64,000 nt of DNA from the NCBI GenBank assembly GCA_946811185.2, contig OX328098.1:21213084-21277083 (forward strand), written 5' to 3'. The notes under the pieces are model-generated. The model saw nothing but the letters and a program-made list of their open reading frames with translations. It was not told the DNA's origin and did no database searches. The translations under genes were made by a program, and so were the position numbers. The DNA comes from Hippopus hippopus (taxonomy: Eukaryota; Mollusca; Bivalvia; Cardiida; Cardiidae). This document shows, piece by piece, positions 21,055 to 32,299 of this stretch. Positions within the stretch are counted from its first letter, which is position 1. Each line of letters starts with the position of its first letter.

Positions 21055-21284
21055 TTAACTCTTTACCAAACAACAAAGTTTTAGATTTGTCTTTATTGAA
21101 AGTACTTGCAGATTACATGCTAAATTTTGCAAAAATAAGGAAATTTTTCTTTGAAAGGGTAGCAAAACGTTTTGGGAAAAGAAGAAAATGCTGGTTACCA
21201 GCATTTTCTCCTTTTCCCACAATGTTTTCAAAAGTCCCTTTCCTTGGGGTTGTTAAAATTCTGGATTGTATGGTAAAGGGTTTA
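21055..21284 (+). mobile_element. MITE A, forward
   Basis: TTAACTCTTTACCAAACAAC to GTATGGTAAAGGGTTTAA; hairpin 21168-21233. Confidence 0.9.
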
Positions 21285-21395
21285 AGGGTAGAAAACATAC
21301 TGGGAAAAGGCTGTACTTGAGTATTTTCTTTTTATCCAATTATGTTTTACAAAAGCCATCTTCTTTCAGATCATAAAAACATGGAATTATTGAGA
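21285..21395 (+). mobile_element. MITE A fragment, forward
   Basis: AGGGTAGAAAACATACTGGG, degraded hairpin, CATCTTCTTTCAGATCATAA. Confidence 0.6.
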
Positions 21396-22298
21396 AAAAC
21401 AGAACTATTTCTATTTCTTTACTCATCAATTATCTTCAGGGTTTATACTGATGCTAATTCTGATGCTAAACCCTAAAACTCATGGCCCTTTTTTTTACCA
21501 AAAAAAGATCAATTTCATTTATAAGGTGCTATATAAGGTGCTGTGAGGGTTAAAAACCTTTCTAGGGTACACTGTACTAACCGAGATGTGGGGGACCAAA
21601 GGCAGCATAAAAAAAATGGTGTGTCCAAAAGATAAAATCTTTAAAAAACAAAATGTGAATTCAAAGTAAAGCAAAAACCAAATTCTGCAAAAAATATCAA
21701 AAAGATACAAATTTAGGCTAAAGTAAATGAAAATCTGGTACACTTGCCACAATGCTATGAGAATATGGGACACTGCATGGCTCCATGTGAATGTCGCAAG
21801 AGCTATCTATTTTTAGATTTCATGACAGATTTTTGTAAGGTCTGTGTGAATGTCTCATGAACATAACATGCACTGATCATGTGGGATTGTATTCAAATAG
21901 GTAATGGTGATGCTCTATTTGATAAAGAAAATGGATGGAGTTACTGATTGCAAACCCATGATTTGAATGCCAAATTGGTACCTTTTAAATGAATGTAACC
22001 TTCACATTTCTTTACGTATGCTGAGAATAGTATTTTTGTGGAATCAACCTTCCAGTATTTTTATACATGCTGAAAATAGTATTTTTGTAGTATTTATAAG
22101 TATTTAACAAAGAAGTTTAATTTGCAGCAAAACTATCAAAAGAGGCATCATTACTAAAGCACTTTGATTGATACCATAATAATATTTGACCTATGAAAAG
22201 AAATGTCACAACCCTCTTGTGCAAAATGCAGACTAGAAACAAAATCGCCAGTTTTAAAATGGGATACTAGGCTACCAAATATCATCTCCTCATAATTA
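21396..22298. other. Intronic stretch with a diverged old repeat
   Basis: No gene. Part (about 21790-22150) shares words and order with 430-850, for example GTGAATGTC, TCTATTTGAT, GTATTTATAAGT, TTTAATTTGCAGCAAAA. Identity of the repeat unknown. Confidence 0.45.
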
Positions 22299-22299
22299 A

Positions 22300-22370
22300 A
22301 ACTCTGTACCAAACAATTCCAGGTTTTCACGACTCTGAGAAAGAAGCCTTTTGAAAACATTGTGGGAAAA
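22300..22370 (-). mobile_element. MITE A, reverse, left part, split by foldback
   Basis: TGTACCAAACAATTCCAGGT to ATTGTGGGAAAA; resumes at 25267 with GAAAAGGAG. Confidence 0.9.
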
Positions 22371-25266
22371 CACGGGTAGTAAACTTCATATTCAGAGCCA
22401 ATGGCTCCGACGAAAAAATGTTGTGTTGGTCTTCCGTTTCTGAAGATGTCGGCTGAAAAACAACCAAAAAACAGGTAAGCTTGTCAATATTTGTAATCAT
22501 GTGTTCTTATATCTTTGAAAGTCCAAAAAAGAAGAATGTCATGCAATGCTCTGGTCTTTCAAGATGTTTTCTACACTACGGAAAGTTGTAACAGGTGTAC
22601 GATGTTGTCTGAATCATTCGTGGCATGGGTTGACCTTAGCTAAAATAATACGTCACGGACCTAAATTCAGTCTATTATTGCCATATAATTGGCAATCAAA
22701 AGAGAGTCTTGCTGTCCCAAAAGCGTGAATTAATGTCTTGAAATGTTACATTCACTGCTGGTAAAGAATTTAAAAGAAATGGCACAAAAATGGTGAATAT
22801 AAAGAAGGGCTCTGATTATGTGGGCCGGCTCTGAATTGTAAGTCGGCACCGATTGATGAGGGCTTTCTTTCAGAAATTTAGTTTTCTGTAAAAATTTACT
22901 TAGGAAGTAGGCTTTGTTTTTCCGTTAATACCTTTTAGTCCAAAATGTATTACTTTTGTTCGATGGAACATGACCGATTTATGAACATACAAAGGACTGG
23001 TATTGTCAAGATTGAAAAATGCTGTCGAACATTAGTCTAATCTAAATTTTGAAAATACTTTTATGTAGCTTTTGATTAACAGAATGGTCTATACATGTAT
23101 ATAGTATTTGTGATGCTTTCGTCGTAAGTGCAGCCCACGTGTAAGCAAAAAAAGAAAAATATTTGGCATCTTTGGAAGACTAGCCTGTGTTGAAACAGTC
23201 ATTAAAACGCTAGATGGAAAATGCACCGACCGTAGCAGAGATGATCAATAGAAAAAAAACTTTTACAAAGCGTGAGAAATACAATTGACCTATTCGCATT
23301 ACACGCCTATGGTATATGTGTTACCACTCTTAGTTCTTCTCGACACCTAACACGACACAACAGTATGTCAGGTGGGTGGGGTATATACAAGTCTTTAACA
23401 AAACAAAAAACTCATTTCACAAGCACGCCAAGACCAAAAATGTTCACAGATCCCTGATTTTGATTGTACTCACTCAGATCTTTCAATGCAGAATATGTCA
23501 TATATTAGTGTTACGGGAGACCACTCCTTCATGCATGGCTTCATCCCGATTTAAATACAATACCTAACACCTCCGTTAAGGAGAATTCTCTTTGGCTCAG
23601 TGGTTATGGTATTGGCCTTTCGTCCGGCGTTCTAGGTTTGAATCCTGCCTGGTCCCTGTATTTCTGCCATGCATTTGTTCATTTGTTTCTTTGTTGCGGA
23701 CTTTGTTCCTAAGATTAGTTATTTTCTAAACCTTTTTATCCTAAATAATAACTCAAAACAGCTAATTGCATACACAATCAGTAAATCGTGATATTGGAGC
23801 TGCAATCTTAATCTAATCACAGCGCAAAGTGAATGATTTCTAATGATTACATTAGAAATGGGGAGGGGGCGGTGTGAGATTTCTAAAACAAGTGCAAACG
23901 ACAATGTTTAGGACATTCATACAAATATCTAGGACGGAAAAAGAAAAATAAATAACTCAAAGCTATTCATTATGAACCCTTAAAGTGCCTGTCACAACTT
24001 AGGTTAGTTCTGCTGCTAGTATAGATCAATATTAGACTGTACAAAACGTGATCATTTGTTTGTTTGGATGAATACTTGTTTATCATCGGTTTCAAGATAA
24101 CTGGTATGTGACATTTTCTGATCTAATATGCATCTGGTTAATTGAACATTGAAAGATCTGAGTAAGTACTATCAGAATCAGGGATCTATGAACATCTTTG
24201 GTCTTGACGTGCTTGTGAAATATTCTTTTTCGTTGTGAAAGACTTGTATATACCCCACCCACCTGACATACTGTTGTGTAGTGTTAAGTATTATTTAAAA
24301 AGAGTTAAGAGGGTTCACACATATACCCTGAGGCGTGTATTGCGAATAGATCAATTGTATTTCTCACGTTTTGTAAAAGTTTTTTTTTTCCTATTCATCA
24401 TCTCTGCTACTGTTGGTACATTTTCCATCTAGCGTTTTAATGACTGTTTTAAGACCAAAGAGCCTTCCAAAGATGCCAAATAGTTTTTCATTATTTTTGC
24501 TTACGTGTGGGCTGCACTTACGACGAAAGCATCACAAATACTATATACATGTATAGACCATTCTGTTAATCAAAAGCTACACTAAAGTATTTTCAAAATT
24601 TAGATAGACTAATGTTCGACAGGATTTTTTCAATCGTGACAATACAAAGTCCTTTGTATGTTCATAAATTTGGTCATGTTCCATCCAACAATAGTGCCAT
24701 ATTTTGGACTGAAAGGTGTTAACGGAAAAACAAAGCCTACATCCTAAGTAATTTTTTACAAAAAACTAAAGTTTTGAAATAAAGCCCTCATCAATCGGTG
24801 CCAACTTACAATTCAGAGCCGGCCCACATAATCGAAGCCCTTCTTTATTTTCACCATTTTTGTGCTATTTCTTTTCAATTCTTTACCAGCAGTGAATGTA
24901 ACATTTCAAGACATTAATTCACGCTTTTGGGACAGCAAGACTCTCTTTTAATTTCCAATTATATGGCAATAGTAGACTGAATTTAGGTCCGTGACGTATT
25001 ATTTTAGCTAAGGTCAACCCATGCCACAAATGATTCAGACACTTGTTACAACTTTCCGTAGTGTAGAAAACACGTTGAAAGACCAGAGCATTGCATGACA
25101 TTCTTCTTTTTTGGACTTTCAAAGATATAAGAACAGATGATTACAAATAATGACAAGCTTACCTGTTTTTTGGTTGTTTTTCAGCCGACATCTTCAGAAA
25201 CGGAAGACCAACACAACATTTTCTCGTCGGAGCCATTGGCTCTGAATATGAAGTTTACTACCCGTG
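22371..25266. mobile_element. Foldback element with 1.1-kb inverted arms
   Basis: Begins CACGGGTAGTAAACTTCATA and ends with its complement. Arms of about 1.1 kb (22371-23490 and 24147-25266) are inverted copies of each other with scattered differences; the middle is about 650 bp. It splits a reverse MITE A copy inside the hairpin arm, with a 5-bp duplication GAAAA on both sides. I recognise no transposase. Both arms carry a similar reading frame ending ...ESLAVPKA. The superfamily is uncertain. Confidence 0.88.
23588..23662 (+). mobile_element. tRNA-like SINE head inside foldback loop
   Basis: TTTGGCTCAGTGGTTATGGT (A box) and TAGGTTTGAATCCTGCC (B box); no recognisable tail. Confidence 0.55.
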
Positions 25267-25418
25267 GAAAAGGAGAAATGCTGGTAACCTGCATTTTCTC
25301 CTTTTCCCACCATGTTTTCTACCCGTCCAGAACAAATTTCAATTTTTGAGTCACGTTAATTTTGTTGTCTGCAAATGCTTTCAATTTGGACCAGTCTAAA
25401 ATTTTGTTGTTTGGTAGA
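25267..25418 (-). mobile_element. MITE A, reverse, right part
   Basis: GAAAAGGAGAAATGCTGG, hairpin right arm, then TTGTTTGGTAGAGTTAA. Confidence 0.9.
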
Positions 25419-25650
25419 GTTAACCTTTTACCACACAACAAAATTTTAGACTGGTCCAAATCAAAAGCATTTGCAGATGACAAAATAAACATGACTCAAA
25501 ATTTGAAACTTGACTTTAGAAGAGTAAAAAAACATTGTGGGAATAGGAGAAAATGCTGGTTACCAGCATTTTCTCCTTTTCCCACAATGTTTTCAGAAGG
25601 CTTCTTCCTCTGAGTCTTAAAAACCAGGGATTGTTTGGTAATGAGTTAAG
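25415..25650 (+). mobile_element. MITE A, forward
   Basis: Shares TTAA with the split copy; TTAACCTTTTACCACACAAC to GTTTGGTAATGAGTTAA; strong hairpin. Confidence 0.92.
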
Positions 25651-25759
25651 TAATGAAGCTTATCACTGCATCCACAATGGTATTTTGAGAAACATTAACA
25701 TCAAAAAATGAGTTGTCATATTTCAAATCACTTGTGCAACAGGACTTTCCTGGTCCAGT

Positions 25760-25972
25760 TTAACTCTTTTAACATACAACAAAATCTTAGACCTGCAGAA
25801 ATTCAAAGTATTTGCAGATGACAAAATGAATGTGGTTCAAAACTTACAATTTGTTTTTAAAGAAAGGTAGAAAACATTGTGGTTATCAGCATTGTCTCCT
25901 TTTCCCACAATGTTTTTAGAACCCCTTTACTTCAAGGTCCTTTATACTTGGGATTGTGTGATAAAGAGTTAT
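25760..25972 (+). mobile_element. MITE A, forward, left hairpin arm deleted
   Basis: AAAACATTGTGG jumps to TTATCAGCATTGTCTCC: most of the left arm is gone, the right arm is intact. Confidence 0.82.
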
Positions 25973-26035
25973 TCCCCAAAGCCTAATTTTAAAAACAAAT
26001 TTCCAAATTTGTACTACATGTTGTTTGTTGGTTGG

Positions 26036-26340
26036 TTTGGTATTTAATGCCATTTTAAATATTATTTCTGTTATATCATGGGATCAAGTGCACCTATCCA
26101 TGCTTTCCTTTGGTTTTTTTTTTTTATTAGTATTTTGCACAATATTCTTCCCAAGCTCCTGGCTGCTTCCCTTTATAACCATCATCAAGACAATGATCAG
26201 TGATGAGGGAGAATACTTTGTGTTGCAATGACTGTCATCAGTCCTTCAAGAGAAATTAGCTGAGCTGGGGATTTGACAAACACCCTCAGGTTTCAAGCCC
26301 CTTACCTTACTGACAGTACTACCTGGCTCAGAACACTCTC
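26036..26340 (-). mobile_element. tRNA-headed SINE, family 2
   Basis: Tail end at left (TTTAATGCCATTTTAAATAT); degraded head GAGCCAGGTAGTACTGTCAG at right on the minus strand. Confidence 0.72.
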
Positions 26341-26404
26341 TGTTGGCACTTAATATCGCCAAAAACCAGATATCTGCACTCAAATATCCCATGACTAGGA
26401 CTGG

Positions 26405-26457
26405 AGTTAAACACTTAACCAAACGATTCCAAGTTTTCACAACCTCAAGAAGGGGAT
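26405..26457 (-). mobile_element. MITE A, reverse, left part
   Basis: GTTAAACACTTAACCAAACG to CCTCAAGAAGG; interrupted by the 26458-26664 insertion. Confidence 0.7.
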
Positions 26458-26664
26458 CTGCGACATTTTGTCGAAAAGTATGTTCGTCGAAAACAATCCC
26501 TAGCCCTGACCCTTACCCAAACACGAACGAATTGTGGTTCAAACCTTCCTCCCAGACAGAGCTTTTCATGGAATAAATCTAGGAATTTAGCAATTGGTAT
26601 TTCAAAACATACATGGGTTTCGACAAAACGCCCTTTTGACGAAATGTTGTGCACTGTCAAGGAC
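26458..26664. mobile_element. Short inverted-repeat insertion in a MITE A
   Basis: TGCGACATTTTGTCGAAAAG near the left and CTTTTGACGAAATGTTGTGC near the right are imperfect inverted copies. It separates the two halves of a reverse MITE A copy (26405-26457, 26665-26832). Confidence 0.55.
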
Positions 26665-26832
26665 TATTGAAAACGTAGTGGGCAAAATAACCAGCATTTT
26701 CTCCTTTTCACACAATGTTTTCTACCCTTTTCAAAACAAATTTCCATTTTTGAGTCACAATATTGTTGTCTTCTGCAAATGCTTTCAATTTGGACTCATC
26801 TAAGATTATGTCACTTCGTACAGAGCTAAACG
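26665..26832 (-). mobile_element. MITE A, reverse, right part
   Basis: TATTGAAAACGTAGTGGGCA, hairpin left arm shortened, end CACTTCGTACAGAGCTAA. Confidence 0.75.
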
Positions 26833-26918
26833 CCCTTTTACCAGTGCATGCCTCATAATTATGTAAGTAACAAGGGCATCATAAATCAAATAAGCAACAT
26901 TATCAACAAAAGTTTTAC

Positions 26919-27078
26919 CTAGTACATCTGAATGCCCATTATTATTCAAGGCATGATACTTGTACCCCTCTGCTACCATTCTGTTTCGGGCACGATTTTC
27001 CTGCGAACTACCTTCACCGTCACTGTTAACTTCCGTTACGATATTTGGCACAATTGCATCCTTCTCCGCAGAAGACAT
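26919..27078 (-). CDS. M13 peptidase alternative exon 1b
   Basis: ATG at 27078 (MSSAEKDAIVPN...), with an in-frame TAA two codons upstream, reads 53 codons plus one base to donor G|GTAAAA. Phase 1 is the same as exon 1a, so it can splice to 20954, giving ...HSDVL-DPIEDAAT with an Asp codon at the junction. The tail is hydrophilic with no membrane segment. Mammalian ECE1 uses alternative promoters and N-terminal exons to change localisation, and this arrangement is similar. It could instead be an internal coding exon, but it has an upstream stop and no acceptor close by. Transcript data are needed to confirm use. Confidence 0.68.
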
Positions 27079-27567
27079 GGTTTAAAGTTCAATTTAAAGT
27101 AAAAAAGTTTTATATTGGTCTCACTAAACATTCCTAGAGCCCCTGTGTCATATATACCCATAAGGGTCAGGGGCTCACACTGTATCAAGGGACCACTAGT
27201 GTTCAGTTCAGGGGACCAATGATTTGAGGGACTCCTTTTACGCAGAATAACCTAAATAAGCAGAAATCAGAAGGTTCACGATAAAAAAACAAATAACAAA
27301 ATAAATGAACAAAAAAGTTGAAACAATAGAAGCTAAAGACAGAAGGAGACACTGCTATATGAATACTAAAACCAAGGAACAGAATGATTAAGAAAAGGAA
27401 GTTATCTTTGTAAAAGTTTATCCTAATCTTTAAAACAGGAAGCTCTAAGGACACTCGTTTTCCTACAATGTTTTCAGAAGCTTTTTGGAATTTGTATTAT
27501 CAAAGATTAGCTCTTTCTTTCTTGAAAGTCACTCTGTAAAACTCCAGCGATACAAGTAACCAATACA

Positions 27568-27800
27568 GTTAACTCTTTACCACGCAATCCCGACTTTTAA
27601 CGACCCTGAGAAAGAAGCCTTTAGAAAACATTGTGGGAAAAGGAGAAAATGCTGGTAACCAGCATTTTCTCCTTTTCCCACAATGTTTTCTACTCTTCTA
27701 AAGTTAATTTTCAATTTTTGAGTCACGTTTATTTTGTCGTCTGCAAATGCTTTCGATTTGGACAAGTCTAAAATTTTGTCGTTTGGTAAAGAGTTGTTAA
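27568..27800 (-). mobile_element. MITE A, reverse, perfect palindrome
   Basis: Full length; TTAACTCTTTACCACGCAAT to GTTTGGTAAAGAGTTGTTAA; stem 27627-27688 perfect around GGTAACC. Confidence 0.95.
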
Positions 27801-28023
27801 CCTTTACAACACAATCCCATGATTCATTGACCCCGTGAATAAAAGCTTTTGAAAGAAATCATTGGAAAAGAAGAAAATGCTATTTACCAGCACATTCTTC
27901 TTTTCCAACAATGTTTTCTACCCTTCCAAACAAAAAATTCAATTTTTGAATCACATTTATTTTGTCGTCTGCAAATTCTTTCAGTACATACTGTCCAAAA
28001 ATTTTGTCATGTAGCAAAGATTT
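27797..28023 (-). mobile_element. MITE A, reverse
   Basis: TTAACCTTTACAACACAATC to CATGTAGCAAAGATTTA; hairpin reduced and mismatched (CTATTTACCAGCAC). Confidence 0.8.
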
Positions 28024-28204
28024 AGAATATTTCCACACCAATACAATATAAAACCATTGTGGCAGAAGGAGGAATTACACTGACTAATTTCTTTTTTTTC
28101 CGAAATGTTTTCAAAAGCAGTCTTCTACATTGCCAGTAAAAAGGCCACTTAGCATGACAAACCTGCTGATGCACAACGAGCGATTCACACGAATGGTTAT
28201 ATAC

Positions 28205-28434
28205 CCATAACCCTTCACCACACAATCCTGACTTTAATGACCCCGAGAAAATAGGCCTTTTGATAACATTGTGGGAAAAGGGAGAAAATGCTGGTAACCA
28301 GCATTTTCTCCTTTTCCCACAATGTTTTATAACCTATGAAAGAAAAATTCCAACATTTGAGCCACATTTGAATTGTTGTCTGCAAATATTTTCAATTTGG
28401 AACAGACTACTTTTTTGTCATTTGGTAAAGACTT
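28205..28434 (-). mobile_element. MITE A, reverse
   Basis: CCATAACCCTTCACCACACA to CATTTGGTAAAGACTTAA; one extra G in the left arm. Confidence 0.9.
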
Positions 28435-28656
28435 AACCCTTTACCACACAATCCCAACATTTAACAACCTCAAAAAAGAAGCCTTTCAAAAACATTGTGA
28501 GAAAAGGAGAAAATGCTGGTAACCAGCATTTTCTCCTTTTCCCACAATGTTTTCTATCCTTTCTATGACAAATTTCATGTTTTGAGTAACATTTAAATTG
28601 TCGACTTCAGATGCTTTCAATTTGCAAAAATTTTGTTTTCTGGTAAAGAGTTAAAC
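28431..28656 (-). mobile_element. MITE A, reverse
   Basis: Joined to the previous copy at TTAA; TTAACCCTTTACCACACAAT to TTCTGGTAAAGAGTTAA. Confidence 0.92.
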
Positions 28657-28689
28657 GAGCATAAACACAGTCATATCATATGGCTTGCA

Positions 28690-28928
28690 ACACGCAAAAA
28701 GGGGCATTCGGACATTTGCGTAAAGTGTCGTCTCGGATCAGCCTGCGCAGGCTAATCCGAAACGACACTTTCCATTATTTATGGAATTTTCTGTTTTGCG
28801 CAAGTCTACTGTAGCATAAATCTAATGTAGTCATAAAGTGCCTTCTCGGATCAGCCTGCGTGGACTGCGCAGGCTGATCCGAGACGACACTTTACGCAAA
28901 TGTCGGAATGCCCCTTTTCGTGTGTTGC
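28690..28928. mobile_element. Palindromic CG-containing MITE
   Basis: Outer arms GCAAAAAGGGGCATTCGGAC / GTCGGAATGCCCCTTTTCG and inner arms AAGTGTCGTCTCGGATCAGC / complement. The inner GATCAGCCTGCGCAGGCT block is repeated as a nested palindrome. Its higher CG content stands out from the surroundings. Confidence 0.75.
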
Positions 28929-28944
28929 AGGCCATATCTAATAA

Positions 28945-29180
28945 GGCCTCGCAAATTATCTCTTTACCAAGTGACAATTTCTAAACTCTTCCAAAGCGAG
29001 AGCACCTACAGACGAAAATTTCAAAAGTGGTACAACTATAATGAACAAAAGTTCTTTGACAGGGAAGAAACACTGTGGGGAAAGGAGAACCAGGGTTACC
29101 AGCATTAACTCCTTTTCCAACAATGTTTTCAAAAGCCTTCTATTTCAGGGTCGTTCAATGCTGGTTTCTGCGGTAAAAGA
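28945..29180 (+). mobile_element. MITE A, forward, degenerate
   Basis: TATCTCTTTACCAAGTGACA, hairpin left arm broken (GAACCAGGGTTACCAGCATT), TGCGGTAAAAGA end. Confidence 0.75.
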
Positions 29181-29364
29181 GGGTTACACTAAATCACAAT
29201 ATATATTAAAAAATATCTCCAAAATATTTCATCTGTATGAATTAAAGAGAAGCCAAAAGTGCTTCAATATGACAACGTAAAAGATTTATGTTATATTGAT
29301 ACATGTGTCAGCACAAATCTATGAACTAATAGAAATTAAAATTTTTCCATTATGTAAAACATCT

Positions 29365-29570
29365 TATCCTTTTACCACACTATCCCAAGTTTTAAAGACC
29401 CTGAGAATGAAACCTTTCAAAAACGTTGTGGGAAAAGGAGAAAATGCTGGTAACAAGCATTTTCTCCTTTTCCACAATGTTTTCTACCCAATCATTTAAA
29501 TTGTCAGCAAATGTTGCAAGTGCTTTCAATTTGGACAAGTCTACATTTTTGTTGTGCAGTAAGGGCTTGA
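29365..29570 (-). mobile_element. MITE A, reverse
   Basis: TCCTTTTACCACACTATCCC to TTGTGCAGTAAGGGCTT; hairpin right flank shortened. Confidence 0.82.
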
Positions 29571-29621
29571 TATTGAAACATACCAGCTGCTTTGACGAGG
29601 TTATATCTCAAAAAAGCAATT

Positions 29622-29812
29622 AACACTTTACCACACAATCGTTTTAACGACCAGGCCGGTAAGACTTCTGAAAACATTGCGGGAAAAGAAAAATGCTTTT
29701 TTCTTCCCCGTCAAAGACAAATCCCACAACCTAAGCCACATTTCATTTGTCATATGCAAATACTTTGAATATGGATGAGTCTATAATTTTGTCATCTGGT
29801 AAAGGGTTGAAA
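29622..29812 (-). mobile_element. MITE A, reverse, hairpin mostly lost
   Basis: TTAACACTTTACCACACAAT to CATCTGGTAAAGGGTTGA; only GGGAAAAGAAAAATGC remains of the stem. Confidence 0.78.
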
Positions 29813-30155
29813 TATCAATGCAATTTCTGACTGCATTTTCTGTGTGATCTGATCTGAATCCACACTTGCAAAAAAACAATAAAAAATTCAGTTTGTTTAA
29901 AAGCCTTATTAAGCAAGAAATTCTTCAAAAACATTAGTTAAAATAATGACAAAAAAGATCAGAATCAGGCAGCATTCTTCTATAATCATACAATGATCTT
30001 TGTCTACACTGTAAGCAAAAACAATATAGCATGCCCTAAATGACCGAGATTTTTTTGTATGTCTAGGTCAGCATAAGGCAGCAAGAATAGCTTTGTATCA
30101 CTGATCTTCCCAAATTTTGTCAGTTATTTCAGTGAAAAAAAGCCTCTAGTTTTGT
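29813..30155. other. No recognised feature
   Basis: AT-rich intronic sequence; neither a gene nor a familiar repeat seen. Confidence 0.5.
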
Positions 30156-30157
30156 TT

Positions 30158-30340
30158 AACCTTAGAGCAAACATTAATTATGCCTAGTGATGATAACCCT
30201 AAAGGAGAAAGCTTTTGAAAACACTGAGTGAAAAAGAGAAAATGCAGGTAAGCCAAAACCAACCATTTCAGCCACACAAGTTAAAAGCCTGCACATACTT
30301 TCAATATGGACAAGTATAAAAATTCTGATTCATAAAAAGC
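30158..30340 (-). mobile_element. MITE A, reverse, hairpin right arm lost
   Basis: TTTAACCTTAGAGCAAACAT, GAGAAAATGCAGGTAA then directly GCCAAAACCAACCATTTCAG. Confidence 0.65.
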
Positions 30341-30562
30341 CACCTCTTTACGACACAAGAAGATTTTAAACTAGAAATCCAAAGTTTTGCAGAAGACCAA
30401 TTCAATGAGAGTATTACATCTGAATTTGAATTTGAAAATGAAAAAAACGCTGTGGGAAAAGGAGAAAATACTGGCAACCAGTATTTTATCTATTTCCCTC
30501 ATTGTTTTCAAAAGGCCTCTTTCTCTCTCATTAAAACTCAGTATTGTATGGTAAAAGGATTA
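30340..30562 (+). mobile_element. MITE A, forward
   Basis: CACCTCTTTACGACACAAGA to GTATGGTAAAAGGATTAA; hairpin left arm GAGAAAATACTGG, right arm CCAGTATTTTATC: T-A pair at a usual G-C position. Confidence 0.82.
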
Positions 30563-30775
30563 ACTCTTTCCATACCATAGACGACACCAGAAGCTTTTGT
30601 GGACAGTGTAGATCAAGATCAGACTGCACAGAACATGCAGTCTGATCTCTGATCTACACTGTCCACTGCTATATTCTAGATTATGACTAAACTGTCTCTT
30701 GATGTTGCAGAGGAAATGTATTTTTAGCCTTTGAGAAAATACAATTTATTTTTTCAGCAGTAAAAGAGTTAAAAG
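30559..30775. mobile_element. MITE C, complete
   Basis: TTAACTCTTTCCATACCATA to GTAAAAGAGTTAA; core palindrome from GGACAGTGTAGATCAAGATC to TCTGATCTACACTGTCCAC. Joined to the previous MITE A at TTAA. Confidence 0.88.
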
Positions 30776-31190
30776 TTATGATACTGTCTATCAACTGAAA
30801 AAAATACATGCTTCATTTACCTATCGGTCTGAACATTAACAATCCGACATATGCCAGCATATTTCCACAATAGGAGCAGTAATTTATATGGAATACAGAT
30901 AACAGCTTTTAGCAGTTATATCCAACAAAACCTATCTGACATCCTAACGATATTATCATAACCTTTCAGCCTGTAGATACCTATCAAAAACAATGTTGCA
31001 GAAGGAGCAATTACTTTGAAATTGCAAAATTTACTACTTTTTCCTTATTATTTACTTCGATGTCAAAAACCAATATTTTTTTTACTTTCTTTCGAAAGGC
31101 TTTCTTTTGTGTATTTTTTATGAGTTAATTAACACTCAGAATAGTGATTTAATGAAATGGACTTTTTCAATTAGGAAAAGCAGCTGAAAA
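30776..31190. other. No recognised feature
   Basis: Intronic; a weak resemblance to degraded MITE A near 30990 (AACAATGTTGCAGAAGGAGC), nothing firm. Confidence 0.4.
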
Positions 31191-31345
31191 ATTGCTATTT
31201 AAAGATTCTATGAGCCAGAATATGTATCAAAATAGCAGACATTGTAGATCTAAGATCAGACTACATGTTCTGTGCAGTCTGATCTTAATCTACACTGTCT
31301 GCAAAAGCAAGTTATTCCTGTTCCAGTGTTTTAAGGGCTAAGTCT
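31190..31345. mobile_element. MITE C, core and flanks
   Basis: GACATTGTAGATCTAAGATC .. GTGCAGTCTGATCTTAATCT; outer ends eroded. Confidence 0.7.
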
Positions 31346-31529
31346 AACAAAGGAATATTCAGTAAAGGATTCAACTATGTGATAACAATACAATATTTTT
31401 CATTTTGCATTCTATAACCCTTTGCCCATGCACAAATACTTTTGACATGATCTAAAGACAAGGGGCAATAAGAAAATATAGAACAATCTGAAGGGACTGT
31501 TGTCTTGGTCAGATCGGGCAAGATATGCC

Positions 31530-32285
31530 TTTCTACATTAAATTTGTCCTAAAACTTCTCAGAGACAAAGACCATTGTAAGGCATTTTAATGCAGGCATG
31601 TCCCATGCTGGGTGCCAAATACAACATGTCAATATAAATAACCTGCCCAGGGCTTGGATGTATCCACAGGCTCCTTGCAAACTGTTACGAAAGCAAGCTC
31701 TATAGCAAGACTGAACAAGTCACCAGCTTATACTAGACCTGGCTATATATACCCCACAATATTATTTATATTTGTGCTGAAATTTCTCAGAGACAAAGAT
31801 CATTGTTAAACAGTTTTGAGGCATTCTAATGCAGACCTGCACTGTCCCATGTTGGGTGCCAAATATAACTGGTCAAAATAAAACCTGCCCTGGGGAAATA
31901 TCAAACCCAAAACTTCCTTGCGGACCACTCTGACATTTTGTCCCAAAAGTTAGCTCTGTAGCAAGGCAGTGCAAGCACTAATGTATACTACACTTGGCCA
32001 TATACACCCTTTATACATTAAATTTGTCCTCAAACTTCTAAGAAACAAAGATCACTGTGAAACAACCTTCTGGGACTCTAATGCAGCTCTAGATTAGCTC
32101 TACTCATCCCAAAGCTGGGCACAAAATGTAACAAGCCAGTAAATAATTTCCTAAGGACAGAGATCAAACTCAAAACCTCCTGGTCAATTGCCTGACTCTC
32201 TAGCACATTGTTACAACAGCTAGCTAGGCTTGTAGGAAGGCAGTGCAAGCATCAACTTATACTACATCTTGCTACATGTACTCTC
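31530..32285. repeat. Diverged tandem array, about 240-bp units
   Basis: Three units, each beginning near TTTGTCCTAAAACTTCTCAG, with shared words AATGCAG, CCCATGCTGGGTGCCAAAT and AAGGCAGTGCAAGCA. Units begin near 31544, 31770 and 32020. No coding frame. Confidence 0.6.
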
Positions 32286-32299
32286 TCTACCTTTGATAC

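Noticed and set aside
27108..27114. TATAAAA on the minus strand upstream of exon 1b
   Set aside because: Only 30 bases before the ATG, which would leave almost no leader. In AT-rich DNA this match is expected by chance; not called as a promoter.
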